Shown piece by piece: positions 23,481 through 34,024 of a stretch of 64,000 nt of DNA (positions within the stretch are counted from its first letter, which is position 1; each line of letters starts with the position of its first letter). Source of the stretch: Mytilus californianus. Taxonomy: Eukaryota; Mollusca; Bivalvia; Mytilida; Mytilidae. The position numbers were made by a program, and so were the translations under genes. A model generated the notes under the pieces. The model worked only from the letters and a program-made list of their open reading frames with translations, was not told where the DNA came from and ran no database searches. Location of the stretch: NCBI RefSeq assembly GCF_021869535.1, contig NW_026262668.1, forward strand, positions 25,921,732 to 25,985,731. Direction: 5' to 3'.

Positions 23481-24769
23481 TCTGATGAAAAAAATGACCG
23501 TGTGTTAGGAATATAATACTTGTTTTCTATTCGATTGATGTGTTTGAGCTTTTGATGTTGCCATTTATTAAGTGACCGTGTTTTGAATTTTCCTTGGAGT
23601 TCGGTATTTTCAATATCTAACTTCATTTATTTTAAACTTCTCCATAATCTGGAATGATTTTCAGCCTATGAAGTTAGTCTTTCCTTATACCCAAGTTTAT
23701 TAGACTTCAAAACATATTCTAAATGAATCAAACATGTCACATAACACATGGATATGTTTTTTTCTATAAGTGTAAACGATGTTTTTTTAACACATTTCTA
23801 ACAGTTTGTTGATTATATGTTTTACCCCGGGGAGTAAAAGATATACAGAAAAAAAAACACACCAAAAACGAATTTCAACAAATGCATAGCTTAGTAAAAG
23901 AGTGTTCGTTCGTCCGGAGCGCTTTGTATGGATTTACCTTCATTCGATGCGCTTTAACATAAATATTTGAAAAGACAAAATGTATCAATGCAAAGAATCG
24001 TTAGGAGCTAGATTACAAACCTCTACCCAAAAAGAATATCCAAAGTCATCCAAGATAATTTTACTTGGGGGAGTTAGAATCTTGGCTTTTCTTTAAGTTT
24101 CTTAATCTATCAAAGGCAAATTATAGAAAAACCTATTAAAAATCATGACAGTACCGCTTGAAATTCTTTGACAGTGACCACATGATTCAAAGGTTCAATG
24201 CTTTGGTACATTTTGACTTTAAAAATTTTAAGATGTATCCTCAATGATTGTTTCATGACAACTGATATCTAAAAATTTACAAACTTTAACATAACATTAC
24301 TCTTTCATCTACTTTTTTGAGCTTGGTTTACTTTTACAGGTTTTTGAAATTGATTCGACAAAACATTAAAGATTTTACACTATTTTTTTAATCAAGCATC
24401 TTTTGTTTTTATTCATCTGATATATAAAAACACTAAGCAATTAAGGGCAGCTGACTTGGTGGTCACTGATATTATGACAGATCAAATTCAGATGAGGAAC
24501 TTCCAACAAAGGTACATTAAGACTTAATTAGTATGAGGGTCTGGATCGGGGTCTTCATTTTCTGTATTCTTCATTTTTGTAGAGCTTTTTTTTCAATTCT
24601 TAATTTATTTCGCTCGTTATTCTCTAGTATTTAACATGTTTAACTCTATCTAAACACAAGGAAACAGTCATTAAATTTGTAAGACTGTAACTTTTAGGCT
24701 ATTGAACCAAGAGTTCTTAATGATGAAGTTGACATCATCCCTTCGTAAATTTTCAGACGCCATCACAAG

Positions 24770-25150
24770 TTGGTTGACCGTTATGGAATATCCGTTTCAC
24801 AGATGACAACGGATATGTTCCAATTGTCGTAACTACAATCCCGTCCCCGTTTCCCCGAATGTGACCTACCAAATTAGACTTATCACCGGATATGTACTTA
24901 CATGAGCAACACGAAGGGAGCCACATGTGGAGCAGGATTTGCTCACCCTTTCGAAGCACTTGAGATCACCCCCAGTTTTTGGTGGGGTTCGTGTTGCTCG
25001 ATCTTTAGTTTTCTATGTTGTGTTTTGTGTACTATTTTATGTATGGTTGTCTTTTTCTGTTTAACCATGGCATTGTCTGTTTATTTTCGACTTATTAGTT
25101 TGAATATTCCTTTGGTATCGTCCGCTTCTCTTTTAGCGTAGAAGGAGGTT
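24770..25150 (+). repeat. 'gtggggttcgt' dispersed family, unit 3 delta copy
   Basis: Near-identical partner of 20020-20385. Confidence 0.8.
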
Positions 25151-25554
25151 AGAAACATAACTATAATTGTTAATTATAAACGAACAATGTTAAATTTAAT
25201 GATTTCCTAACTATTTTTTTAAATCACAACTAAAGTTGAACAACAATTATCGTTATATAATAAATAATAGGTAAAGGTACAGTGAAGCAATAATTTTACA
25301 CAATAAATTGCACAGGTTCAATAACAATGACCAGTCCATATCAAAATTAGTGATAGGGGTATATTTGGAAGGGAGATAATTCGTTAATACAACTTCTTGT
25401 AAAAACTAGAAAACACTCATCACCCATCTACTTTTTTCTAGAATTAGGTATCTGTGGTGATTTAGTTTACAAACATGAATTATAATTGATATGGTTATTA
25501 TTGTTAATCAACTGCTTACAAAACGTTGATGTTTTCGGAATATTAAGGACTTTC

Positions 25555-25760
25555 TACCCCTGGAAAAGATTGCCTTAGCTGTGTTTAGCAGGACCTTTCG
25601 GAATTTTGGGTCCTCTGTGCTCTTCAAATTCGTGCTTTGCTTGGCCTTTTTGGATTTTTTTATTCGAGCGTCGCTGGGAAGTTTTGTTGTGGACGAAGTG
25701 CGCGTCTGGCTTCCGGGGTTTGGTCCTCGTAGCTGTGAGGAATTTATTAATAATACACAG
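25555..25760 (+). repeat. Dispersed repeat with degenerate hammerhead-like core, unit 3
   Basis: Carries the long lead of the family ('attgccttagctgtgttt', 'tttgggtcctctgtgctctt', 'gcttggcctttttgg'), then GAGCGTCGCTGGGAAG and GGACGAAGTGCGCGTCTGGC. The CTGATGA box is lost. Open frames on both strands are shadows. Confidence 0.75.
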
Positions 25761-25884
25761 ATACGTACCAATATTCAGGTTGTATTTGTGTATTTTGCAT
25801 GATAGAAACAAGTGTTTTCTTTGTTTTACCAGCAAACTGAGGATAACTTGTTGAAGTCTGGTCAAACTTGTCAACGTCGGTTCA

Positions 25885-26080
25885 TTCATTATGACGTCGG
25901 TGATATGTCCGGGTAGAAGTTATAAGGGCCGGGTCAAGGTATTTGACGTCACAAAGCCGTGGTGTGCAATGTTATTACCAGCTAAGCAGAGTGACACAGC
26001 CAGTGGGACGGCCGATAAGCAATTTTATTTAGAGTAGAGCATTCTGGTAAAGACAGTGGGACGACCGATAAATAGTGAAA
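25885..26080 (+). promoter_or_regulatory. Promoter-like block in unit 3 gamma (CRE kept, TATA lost)
   Basis: Has ATGACGTCGG and TTGACGTCAC and the two blocks gtgggacggccgataagc and gtgggacgaccgataaat, as in unit 1. TATAAAC is replaced by TATTACC. Confidence 0.35.
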
Positions 26081-26149
26081 TCATTTCTTAAAATAATGCG
26101 AAACATTTCATTTTGATTTAAAGTGATATTGCCATAAAGAGCTTTTTAA

Positions 26150-26760
26150 GGTAGATAGGGTGTCTTCCTCCATCTTGGATTTTGAATACCTGAAAAAAAT
26201 CGGTCTAGATCTTTAATAGAATGTGCAAATTTTGAGAGTAGTAAGTAATTCATGTGTAAGAATTTTCATTTCAATATAGAAAATGACATGTTTTATCATA
26301 TTTATGGTTGTATTTTACAAAAAACAGAAAACTTTTGTTTGATTCAATTTTTTCCAACTTTGCTACATAAGGGGAGGCAACTCAAATGTAAGGGCAGATA
26401 ATTCAGATGAAGGTACTTTTACAATAGAATGTGTTAGGAATTTACCTATTTTATTATGTAGCAAGAAAACGGGTCCAGTGACCCCATTTTTTCTTTTTCT
26501 TATCTGAAAGCATACTATAAAATCTTTCTTCTCATATTTTATCTCAAAATTCTATGGTGTAGTTTTCGTTTTATGGCAGAAAATTGGGTTTTCCATGTAT
26601 AATCTATACAAAATCTGTTAATTTTGAACGACCTGTAGCGTGAAAATAAGCCCCGTGACCCATTCTTTTTATCATTTTTTTTTAAAAAGCTTGATATCAA
26701 CTACATTTTGGCAAATTATTACAAAATTCTATGGATTATAATTTAGACACCCCATCTACC
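26150..26760. mobile_element. 611-bp TTAA-flanked non-autonomous DNA element
   Basis: It starts GGTAGATAGGGTGTC and ends GACACCCCATCTACC, inverted repeats with one mismatch. TTAA duplications lie at 26146-26149 and 26761-26764. Unit 1 (near 15370) and unit 2 (near 20650) carry the uninterrupted site 'gcgttttaaatgtaat', so the insertion is proved by paralogous empty sites. TTAA points to the piggyBac superfamily, but because the site is palindromic a TA duplication with AGGTAG ends (Tc1/mariner type) fits equally. No coding capacity. Confidence 0.9.
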
Positions 26761-27358
26761 TTAAATGTAATATGTATTAGGTTTTGGATGGATTTTCAAG
26801 TATTGTGACTTCAAGCATCACTGAATATAGATTAATGCACGAAACATGTTTAACCGTTTACAATGTACAGTTATAGTTACCACATTAATTACTCAAAATA
26901 ATGAGTTTTGATTTATTTGAAATATACGACCATCTGCACTATAAGAACAATATACTAAGTGATGGATATTGGACTGATCAATCTATGTTCATTATACATG
27001 ATATTTTCTTGGTTTTGTTATTACAAATTATCTCTTTATGTTTTTTTTTTTTTTTTTGTAAAAAAATAACATGAAATATATCAGCCACTTGTGATACAAT
27101 AAAAGTATCTGTGTATCAAACAAATATTTCAAATAAAATTATCTTCTGCACAATGAAAGGTAAGATATTCAAGTTTTTTTCTTAAAACATTTTGTTTTTA
27201 ATTTTGAAGGGTAAAAACTAGTTATTTCAAAATTAAGTATAATTTAGGAGGAAATCAAATGTGTTATCTGGTCGACTTACTGTACTTGGTTTTGCTCTTT
27301 TTTTATGTTCATGCGATTCCCGCAGTTTCTGTTTGTTAGCGTTATTTGTCTCTGTCTA

Positions 27359-27699
27359 ATAGACTATTTTCATATTACCGACTTTTGACTCCGGATTATA
27401 TAATTTGTCGATTGGTTACCTTGGACATCATGGTACTCGGTCAAGTAAGAGCAACCAAAATAAGTAAAATCAAACATATAATCGGTGAAATTTGAGGGGA
27501 AAGTTTACTGTTTTCCGATGATCTTGTAGTGAAAAAAAATATTTACCAGGTAATTTTCCCCCAAAATTGTACCGATTGAAAGCTTGGTTTTACTTCTTTA
27601 GCTTGCTCTTACCTGACTTGGTACCATAATGTCCAAGGTAACCTGTCGACAAATGATATAATCCGGAGTCAAAAGTCGGTAATATGAAAATAGTCTATT
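27359..27699. mobile_element. 341-bp foldback/MITE element
   Basis: The ends AATAGACTATTTTCATATT and its complement at 27681-27699 continue as inverted arms well past 100 bp (ccgacttttgactccggat, 'aggttacc', 'tggacat', 'atggtac', 'taagagc'). A small unpaired centre carries 'tttccgatgatcttgta'. It sits exactly at the end of large unit 3. Confidence 0.85.
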
Positions 27700-28535
27700 G
27701 AATCGCGAGATTTAAACGTCGACAAACTACTGTCGCCTTTATTTACAAACGGAATTTAATGTGTAAATTCTGTTCATCTGATATTAACTGCAGTTCAAAA
27801 ACTTTAAAGTTTTAAAGAAAAAAATCTTAAAGAATTAGAAATTAATGTATCTGATGATTTTTTTAAAAGAAAATCGTCCTTTTTTATTTCTCAAATTTTA
27901 AGTAAATCGCAGATTGGGAACTGACGTGCTAGAAAAAAAAGCTAGTAGTTTCAAAATTAAGTATAATTTAGAAGAAAATATGTAAAGTCAATCGACTTAC
28001 CAACGGAATTTCATGTATCAAATCCTTATATCTACTTACAACTGCAGTCCAAAAGCTTTAAATTAGAAGATACTGAATAAAAAACAATTGGAAAAAATGT
28101 TTTGGGTATTATGTTTAACAAAAAAGGTGTCCTTGATAATTTCGAAAAGTCAATCGCTGGTTGGCAAAGAAAGAGTGACTACCAAGGGAACAGTCACAAC
28201 TCTTAATCGAATATCAAAATGGGAAAGGTAAAATCGTATCGTTTAACGTTTGTCAAAAAGTTTAATTCTCAGCCAACTTCATTATCAATTTATAGATGTA
28301 AGTCAAGATATAATGCAGGCTTTACTGCATTTAGTATCTTTTATTTCAAATTTGATTTGATAGGTGTCATCAGCATAGTCTTAAAACCAAGAATGATTTA
28401 CTGATGACATCATAAAGTGGAACCTAAATTTAAAGAAGTTAAAAGAATAACAGGTTAATAATGGCTCCTTTTTATTCTTGCAAAGCTCCTGTATGGAATG
28501 TACCTCAGGTTGCCACGTAAAAGGGACACAGTTGG
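27700..28535. other. No recognised gene
   Basis: Contains 'gcgagatttaaacgtcgac', which recurs in diverged form near 41200 ('cacgagatttaaacatcgat'). Otherwise unrecognised. Confidence 0.4.
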
Positions 28536-28549
28536 TTCCCTTATGACTA

Positions 28550-29180
28550 ATGATTGTCTACGGGAAAATACATCTCCAATATTGAATGTAAATATACGCG
28601 CTCGGTTGGGATTAGGACGCTATGTTCATGTATCATATATATTTTGTCAACACCTACACCTGTGTTAATATATCTACTTATATATAAACTGTTAACCATA
28701 AAACAATGAATTCCTTAATCATGTACTGTTAAGATTAGAGTTTTAAAAAGACAGATATATTGTTTGCTAGCACACAATTGAAATGGCGGGTTAAACAGAA
28801 AATTAAACAAAGTTGAGCTTTCCCTTAACAATGAAGATTGTCTACGGGAAAACACATCTTCCAAATAGGGTGTACATTTACGCGCTCGGTCGGAATTTGG
28901 ACGTTAATACCTATGGTCCGTATTGGGAGAATGTTTTGTGTCTTGAATATGGATGAAATATTTGCCTTAGGACATTTAGCAATCAACAATTGATCCTCAG
29001 ACGCTTTATAGCTTTTAAACGATTTTACCACAGACATTATCTGACTGATTTTTTTTTCGTTAATAAGCTTTTCGATGTTTGCAGAAACGAACCAATTTGA
29101 TTATCTGTTTAATTTTCAATACTTTTTCATGTATCATAATATATGTTTTTCTAATACCTTCACCTGTGTCAATATATCGA
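28550..29180. repeat. Local duplicated blocks
   Basis: 'gattgtctacgggaaaa' then 'tacgcgctcggt' occurs at about 28552-28612 and again at 28835-28890. 'cagacgctttatagctttta' through 'gttaataagcttttcgatg' (28997-29080) recurs at 30312-30400. 28690-28820 recurs at 32660-32815. The area looks like a patchwork of duplicated fragments. Confidence 0.6.
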
Positions 29181-29334
29181 CTATTGCATTACTAACGGGT
29201 GACACACGAGTTGACTACGCTTCCTTAACACCTTAGATGGTTTTGTCCGGTTCTCTTTGACTTTAGTGCCTTCAGCTTTTTTTACCAGGATATCAGTAAA
29301 ATGAAATAAATAAGTTGAATATCAAGTATCTTTA

Positions 29335-29500
29335 TTTTACAGTGAATTTGTAGAATTAAGGATTATGTGTAATCCCTTAAATTTTCAGGGATTATGCATA
29401 ATCACTGGTAAATTAAAATGATTTTATCTAATTACTAAAATTTTCAGGAATTATACATAATCACTAGAAAATGTCAGGATTATACATAATAACTGGAATT
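29335..29500. repeat. Cluster of GATTATGCATAATC-type palindromes
   Basis: Four spaced variants of attat(g/a)cataat, each preceded by 'aaattttcagg' or 'aatgtcagg'. One is the perfect palindrome GATTATGCATAATC. Confidence 0.65.
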
Positions 29501-29639
29501 AAAAGAAAATGAATAAAAGTAAAATAGTATACTGAATAAAATCACATTTGAACATCTTTCGAATCATCAACATCAAAATCTTAAGCACAATATTCTAATA
29601 CAAATCATTAATTTTAATAAACTACATTGTAAATTTGGA

Positions 29640-29867
29640 TGACATCTGCTATGAGGGTCTTGATTGGGGGGTCTCTCATTTCTTCATTCTTTAATTGTTT
29701 ACATCATTTTGCTCTATACTATATATTTTAACGCACTATTATTCTCTATTCCTTTTTTGTGGGTCTATTTTTGTCTATTATTTTTCAGCCACCTATTTTT
29801 CACCGTTTGTCCATTATTCTCTATTCTGAAAACCCAATCCAAGTTAAAAAAAAAAAAAAAAAAAAAA
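29640..29867. repeat. T-rich dispersed repeat with A22 run
   Basis: 'tatgagggtcttgattgggg' then 'tttcttcattctttaattg' and 'ccattattctctattctg'. It is related to 24.53 kb ('tatgagggtctggatcgggg', then 'ttattctctag'). It ends near a run of 22 A at 29846-29867. Confidence 0.55.
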
Positions 29868-30016
29868 GAAAGTTCTCACATACTGAATCTGATTTTACTT
29901 CACTTTAAAGATAAATAAAGTGCTCATTAGACACATCTGAAGGTGCTCAAAATGTCAATCAGACACCTTAAAAGATTCCTTCCTGTATTATCTGAGCATA
30001 ATTTCATGATGCGTAG

Positions 30017-30220
30017 TCAGGAATTATCCTTTTCAACCATTTTATGATCGATGGCCATTATGGTTTCTAGGTTTCCCTTTCCACGATCAACATGAGGAAT
30101 TGGTATTACAGCATTCTGCAAAATTGTGTTCAATCTGTCAAGCATGTGTTCTGTTTGTGTTTCTAAACGTGTAGTTGCATTTCTTTGCTCAGTTCGAATT
30201 CCTTGTTCGTAATCTTTCAT
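30017..30220 (-). CDS. Hypothetical helical protein fragment
   Basis: Sixty-seven codons from an internal Met; the frame stays open about 14 codons further upstream. The product is polar, Gln/Glu/Thr-rich and probably helical: MKDYEQGIRTEQRNATTR, then LETQTEHMLDRLNTIL, a short IPIPHV turn, then RGKGNLETIMAIDHKMVEK. Codon content and amino-acid balance look more protein-like than the surrounding AT-rich shadows. No family recognised and no signal peptide. It could be the last exon of a minus-strand gene or a relic of a mobile-element ORF. No clear splice acceptor was found. Confidence 0.3.
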   Translation of the reverse strand: MKDYEQGIRTEQRNATTRLETQTEHMLDRLNTILQNAVIPIPHVDRGKGNLETIMAIDHKMVEKDNS

Positions 30221-30552
30221 TCTCTTTGTTTTATAGCAGGAGTGTTTGTTGTGTCTTGCATATTAATAAACAAAATTGCCATTGGACGTATATCAAACAA
30301 CTATTGTTCCTCAGACGTTTTACAGCTATTAACCGATTTTAGTACTGACATTATCTGACTGATTATTTGTTTTGTTAATAAGCTTTCCAACGTTTGTAGA
30401 AGCAAACCATTCCGAATATCTGTTTGTGTTTATTACCTTTTTCTTGTATCATATATGTTTTGTAAATGTTAATACGTTGACTTTAATTTTGTATCAAAAT
30501 TTGTCCGTTCTTTTGTTGGTATTTTCGGGCGTTTTTTATTTTTCCTATGTTT

Positions 30553-30935
30553 TTTATCGTTTTCTCTTTGACTTTAGTGCCTTTTGCTTTACCAGGAAAT
30601 TGGTAAAATAAAATAAATAGGTAAATTATCAAGTATATACGCTTCAAACACATTTACACATTTAGAAATGTGTGTCGTCTTTATCGTTTTCTCTTTGACT
30701 TTAGTGCCTTTTGCTTTACCAGGAAATTGGTAAAATAAAATAAATAGGTAAATTATCAAGTATATACGCTTCAAACACATTTACACATTTAGAAATGTGT
30801 GTCGTCTTTATCGTTTTCTCTTTGACTTTAGTGCCTTTTGCTTTACCAGGAAATTGGTAAAATAAAATAAATAGGTTAACTATCAAGTATAAACGCTTTA
30901 AACACATTAACACATTTAGAAATGTGTGTCGTCTA
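30553..30935 (+). repeat. Three tandem copies of a 127-bp unit
   Basis: Units start near 30553, 30680 and 30807 (tttatcgttttctctttgac, then 'ttgctttaccaggaaattgg', ending 'acacatttagaaatgtgtg'). Units 1 and 2 are almost identical; unit 3 has a few changes. A diverged single copy lies at about 29243-29340. Each unit ends in the palindrome ACACATTT-AG-AAATGTGT. Minus-strand open frames here are repeat shadows. Confidence 0.92.
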
Positions 30936-32205
30936 TATTTTGTATACTACGATATAGCATAGTGTTAGACTTGATTAATGTCCTAGAAAATTTTTAGAAT
31001 ACTAATTTTAACTAGTACTCGTTTGAAGTTTTATTTTGTAGCTTTTATAACAAATGTTTGAAGTTACCAACAAGCAATTGTAAAAATGGAAACATCACGT
31101 TATAAATTTCATGTATCCGAATTATGTATTAGGCAATTGTGATTTTATTTTGTCAATACAAGCATGAAAACGTTTTAAGTGTGTTGATCATTCTTAAAAT
31201 GAAGTTCATTGGTTATTTACTGACATGTAACTGTTGTAAAGACTGTTTATTTACATTATTTATGAACAGTGAAAACAGATCATTAGAAGGTTTTCACATT
31301 GTTTCGTCCTATTTGGTTTTGTTAAAATCCTAATTCTATAACATAAAAACTGTCCTTTGAAACATTGAATTTTAATAAAGAAGCTGTCCAGCTAAGAATC
31401 CTGCAAGGGGTGATACATCAATAGTGTGGGATATTTATCTGCTATAGTTAAATTGATTCAACTTGAGGCAGAATTTATATAAATGGCAATCATCACACAA
31501 AAATTCAAGATGTTGCAAACCTAGCAACAAGGTCTTAACTGGTCTTAAGAACCTTTAATTTGTATTGTTTTTCTTATCAAAACAATACAGTAATGATAAA
31601 CTGTTAAGAAAATATATACTAGATCTTACAATCTACAATGTTCAACTTAAATAGGAAACATTTCAAAAAATGGATGCAAGCAAGGCAAATTGGGTACCAT
31701 GGCAACCAAAATATAAAATATTTTCATATCGGAAAAATGTAAAAAATTGTGCGTTTTCAAACTTGATTATCTTCCTAGACCAGGGTAATATAATTAATTT
31801 GTTTGATCATACTATTGCAGTTAACTCTTGTGTTAACATATAAAAAATAAAAATATGTAGCCTAGTAAAGAATTTTTTTGAATGTTCATCATGTCTTAAC
31901 GTCTTTTACAATATTTATGCACTCTTTTCTCAATTATCATATAAATAAGCTTTCTGTACTCAACCTTATTCACTTTTTAGTACTAGTTTAATGTGAATGA
32001 TGCTTTTATACAATTTTCAAAGATAGTCTATTGAAATTTGAAGCAAAGGCATAAATAATTTTGTGAAAATGGACTTTCTAAGGTAAATTTGATCCGTTTT
32101 TGATCAGCTTCTTTAAAAAACAATCCAACTTGAGATTTATGAAGACACATGAATAAGTAGAATGTTACATGTACTTAATTTTGCTAATCAATTCAAAGCA
32201 TGCTG
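30936..32205. other. No recognised gene
   Basis: AT-rich sequence with short frames only. Nothing supported. Confidence 0.4.
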
Positions 32206-32209
32206 CGTT

Positions 32210-32325
32210 CAATTTTCTCGCTGCGTTGAAGACCCACTGGTGGCCTTCGGCTGTTGTGTGCTCTTTGGTCGGGTTGTTGTCTCTTTGACATATTGCCCAT
32301 TTCCATTCTCAGTTTTATTCAATAT
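32210..32325 (+). repeat. 'gaagacccactggtggcc' dispersed element, 3' part
   Basis: Same family as 20712-20873 ('tctcgctgcgttgaagaccc', 'ggtcgggttgttgtctcttt', 'atttccattctcagttttatt'). The 5' portion is missing. Confidence 0.75.
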
Positions 32326-32659
32326 AGCACCAACAAAAAATATACTGTGTTTAATGGTTTAACATGCTCAATATAATTACGAATTCAGTAATAGCTTAAC
32401 AAGACCTTTCAATACAAAAAGGAATGTAAATTTCTGTGATTGACTGTGTATCACTATTTCATCATTTTGCATGATTCTTAGCCAGACTGCTACGTAATCA
32501 TATTCAAAAACGAACACACGGTTTAAAGAATCAAATTTCTGAATTTCATAGTAATAAAGAAAAACGATGTATATAACTGTATTAAATATACATAAAATCG
32601 ATTTAACGATGGAGTTAAGAATTATTTCAATATTAAACTTTATGAAATATAAAGACAAT

Positions 32660-32815
32660 AACTGGGAAACTGTTAATCATAACACAATGAATTCCGTAAT
32701 TGTGTACATTCAGGATCAGAGTTTGAAAAATACGGACATATCGTTTGCTAGCACACAATTAAAAGGGCGGGTTAAACAGAACAAAATTGAGCTTTGCCTT
32801 TAGAGTAGCGCTGAA
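32660..32815 (+). repeat. Duplicate of 28690-28820
   Basis: Shared blocks in order: 'cacaatgaattcc', 'gtttgctagcacacaatt', 'ggcgggttaaacagaa', 'ttgagctttgcc'. Confidence 0.7.
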
Positions 32816-32904
32816 AATTTAGTTCTTGGTATAATTAATTGGTATGTAGATTCATCTAATTTATGAAAGGTAAATTTACAAACAAAATATATAATTTTCA
32901 AATC

Positions 32905-32965
32905 ATGCCAGTACCAAAGAACCGGCTACAGGGCGGATTGTACACTCGGAGAATGAAAGTATTCA
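32905..32965 (+). repeat. Fragment of 'catgccagtacc' dispersed tail
   Basis: 'catgccagtaccaaagaac', 'ggctacaggg', 'cactcggag': a decayed copy of the tail at 6.52 kb. Confidence 0.5.
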
Positions 32966-33182
32966 TGTAGCGGTGCTCACTTAGAAAAAAAAACGATGAA
33001 ATAATCAACTACGCATCTTACTGTGATCGAAACGTGTTACTCAAGACTTATATTAGTCACACGAGACTCTTGAAAGCATTAAACCAAAAGAGCTCATATA
33101 TAAATTTTAATTGATAAGAAAAAAATCCTCCAGGTAACCGTTGATTAATTGAGCTGTAGTTTTAGTGCAATTACATAACTTC

Positions 33183-33455
33183 ATTGATTGAGTAATTGGT
33201 GTTTAACGCTACTTTCAGCACCATTGTCATTTTGTGGCGGTCAGTTTTTTTATGGGTGGAGGAGGCGTAACGACTGAAGAGAACCACCGACCTTCGGTAG
33301 GAAAACTGACAATCCTAGTCAATTAAGATAGGAGTCGATTGCACATGTTGCACCTGCCACGTGCTAGGTTCGAACTCAAAACCTCAGTGTTGACAGGCTA
33401 TGATAGTGATCATACATTAGTTGAAATACTTAGACCACTGTGCCACCGAGACCCC
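33183..33455 (-). mobile_element. tRNA-derived SINE
   Basis: On the minus strand the head reads GGGGTCTCGGTGGCACAGTGG. This includes the Pol III A-box match TGGCACAGTGG (33436-33446), followed by the B-box match GAGTTCGAACCT (33366-33377), about 60 bp apart. The body contains 'aggattgtcagttttcc' and 'accgccacaaaatgac'. It ends with the conserved molluscan tail 'agcgttaaacaccaattac' and a short 'tcaatcaa' repeat. Confidence 0.85.
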
Positions 33456-33574
33456 ACCAATTACATAACTAATGAACTGCGAAAATTCAGATAAAATACA
33501 CCCTTGTGTCATGCCACTAGAGGATCGTGGCTACTTACTTGGCCAGAATGAAAATCATGGAGAGCAGCGGCAGA

Positions 33575-33690
33575 GGCGGATCCAGCCATTTTTAAAAGGG
33601 GGTTCAAACCCAGGATAAAGGGGGGTTCCAACCATATGTCCCCATTCAAAAGCATTGGTCGTCAAAAAAGGGGGTTCCAAAAAGGTTGGT
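33575..33690. repeat. G-rich dispersed repeat
   Basis: 'aggcggatccagccatttt', then 'aagggggttcaaaccc', 'aggggggttccaacc' and 'agggggttccaaaa'. It is reminiscent of a common mussel repeat with 'ggatcc' and G-run blocks. Confidence 0.5.
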
Positions 33691-34024
33691 ACTATCTCTA
33701 TTTGACCTTATATACTTTGATGTTTGTACGATCAACAAAGATGATGTATATATAACGTAAAAACATAAACTTGAAGATTCGCATATCGGTTGAAATTGAA
33801 TTAATAAAAGTGTTAAATTAGTTATCATGGTTATTACTAAAAACGTTTAGCATGTTTGACTTTCCAACATCGGAGAGTTAGAATACTCCCAGCATGTGCT
33901 TTCAACAGCACGGCCATGACTGTTTGACGTCTCTTCAGCAAAATCTGCCAATATTGTCTGAATTTGTAACTTTTTTCACGATTCATAGTTCTTGAAAAAC
34001 TGATATTTTCTTTTACCGATAAAG

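Larger units (their letters stand above)
21416..27358 (+). repeat. Large tandem unit 3 (longest)
   Basis: Blocks: alpha (21416-22890), beta (22890-23600), delta (23610-25330), a unit-3 segment with a dispersed repeat (25331-25741) and gamma (25742-27358). Gamma is interrupted by the 611-bp element at 26150. The copy ends at 'gttatttgtctct', where the next unit would begin, because of the foldback element at 27359. Confidence 0.9.

Noticed and set aside
25508..25889. Four overlapping frames on both strands
   Set aside because: They lie in a dispersed repeat that is less AT-rich than its surroundings, so long frames occur by chance; none is kept in other copies.
30589..30913. Repeated hydrophobic minus-strand frames
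   Set aside because: Direct product of the 127-bp tandem repeat.
33366..33446. Functional tRNA gene
   Set aside because: The A and B boxes are present but no cloverleaf forms. The non-tRNA body and molluscan tail show it is a SINE.
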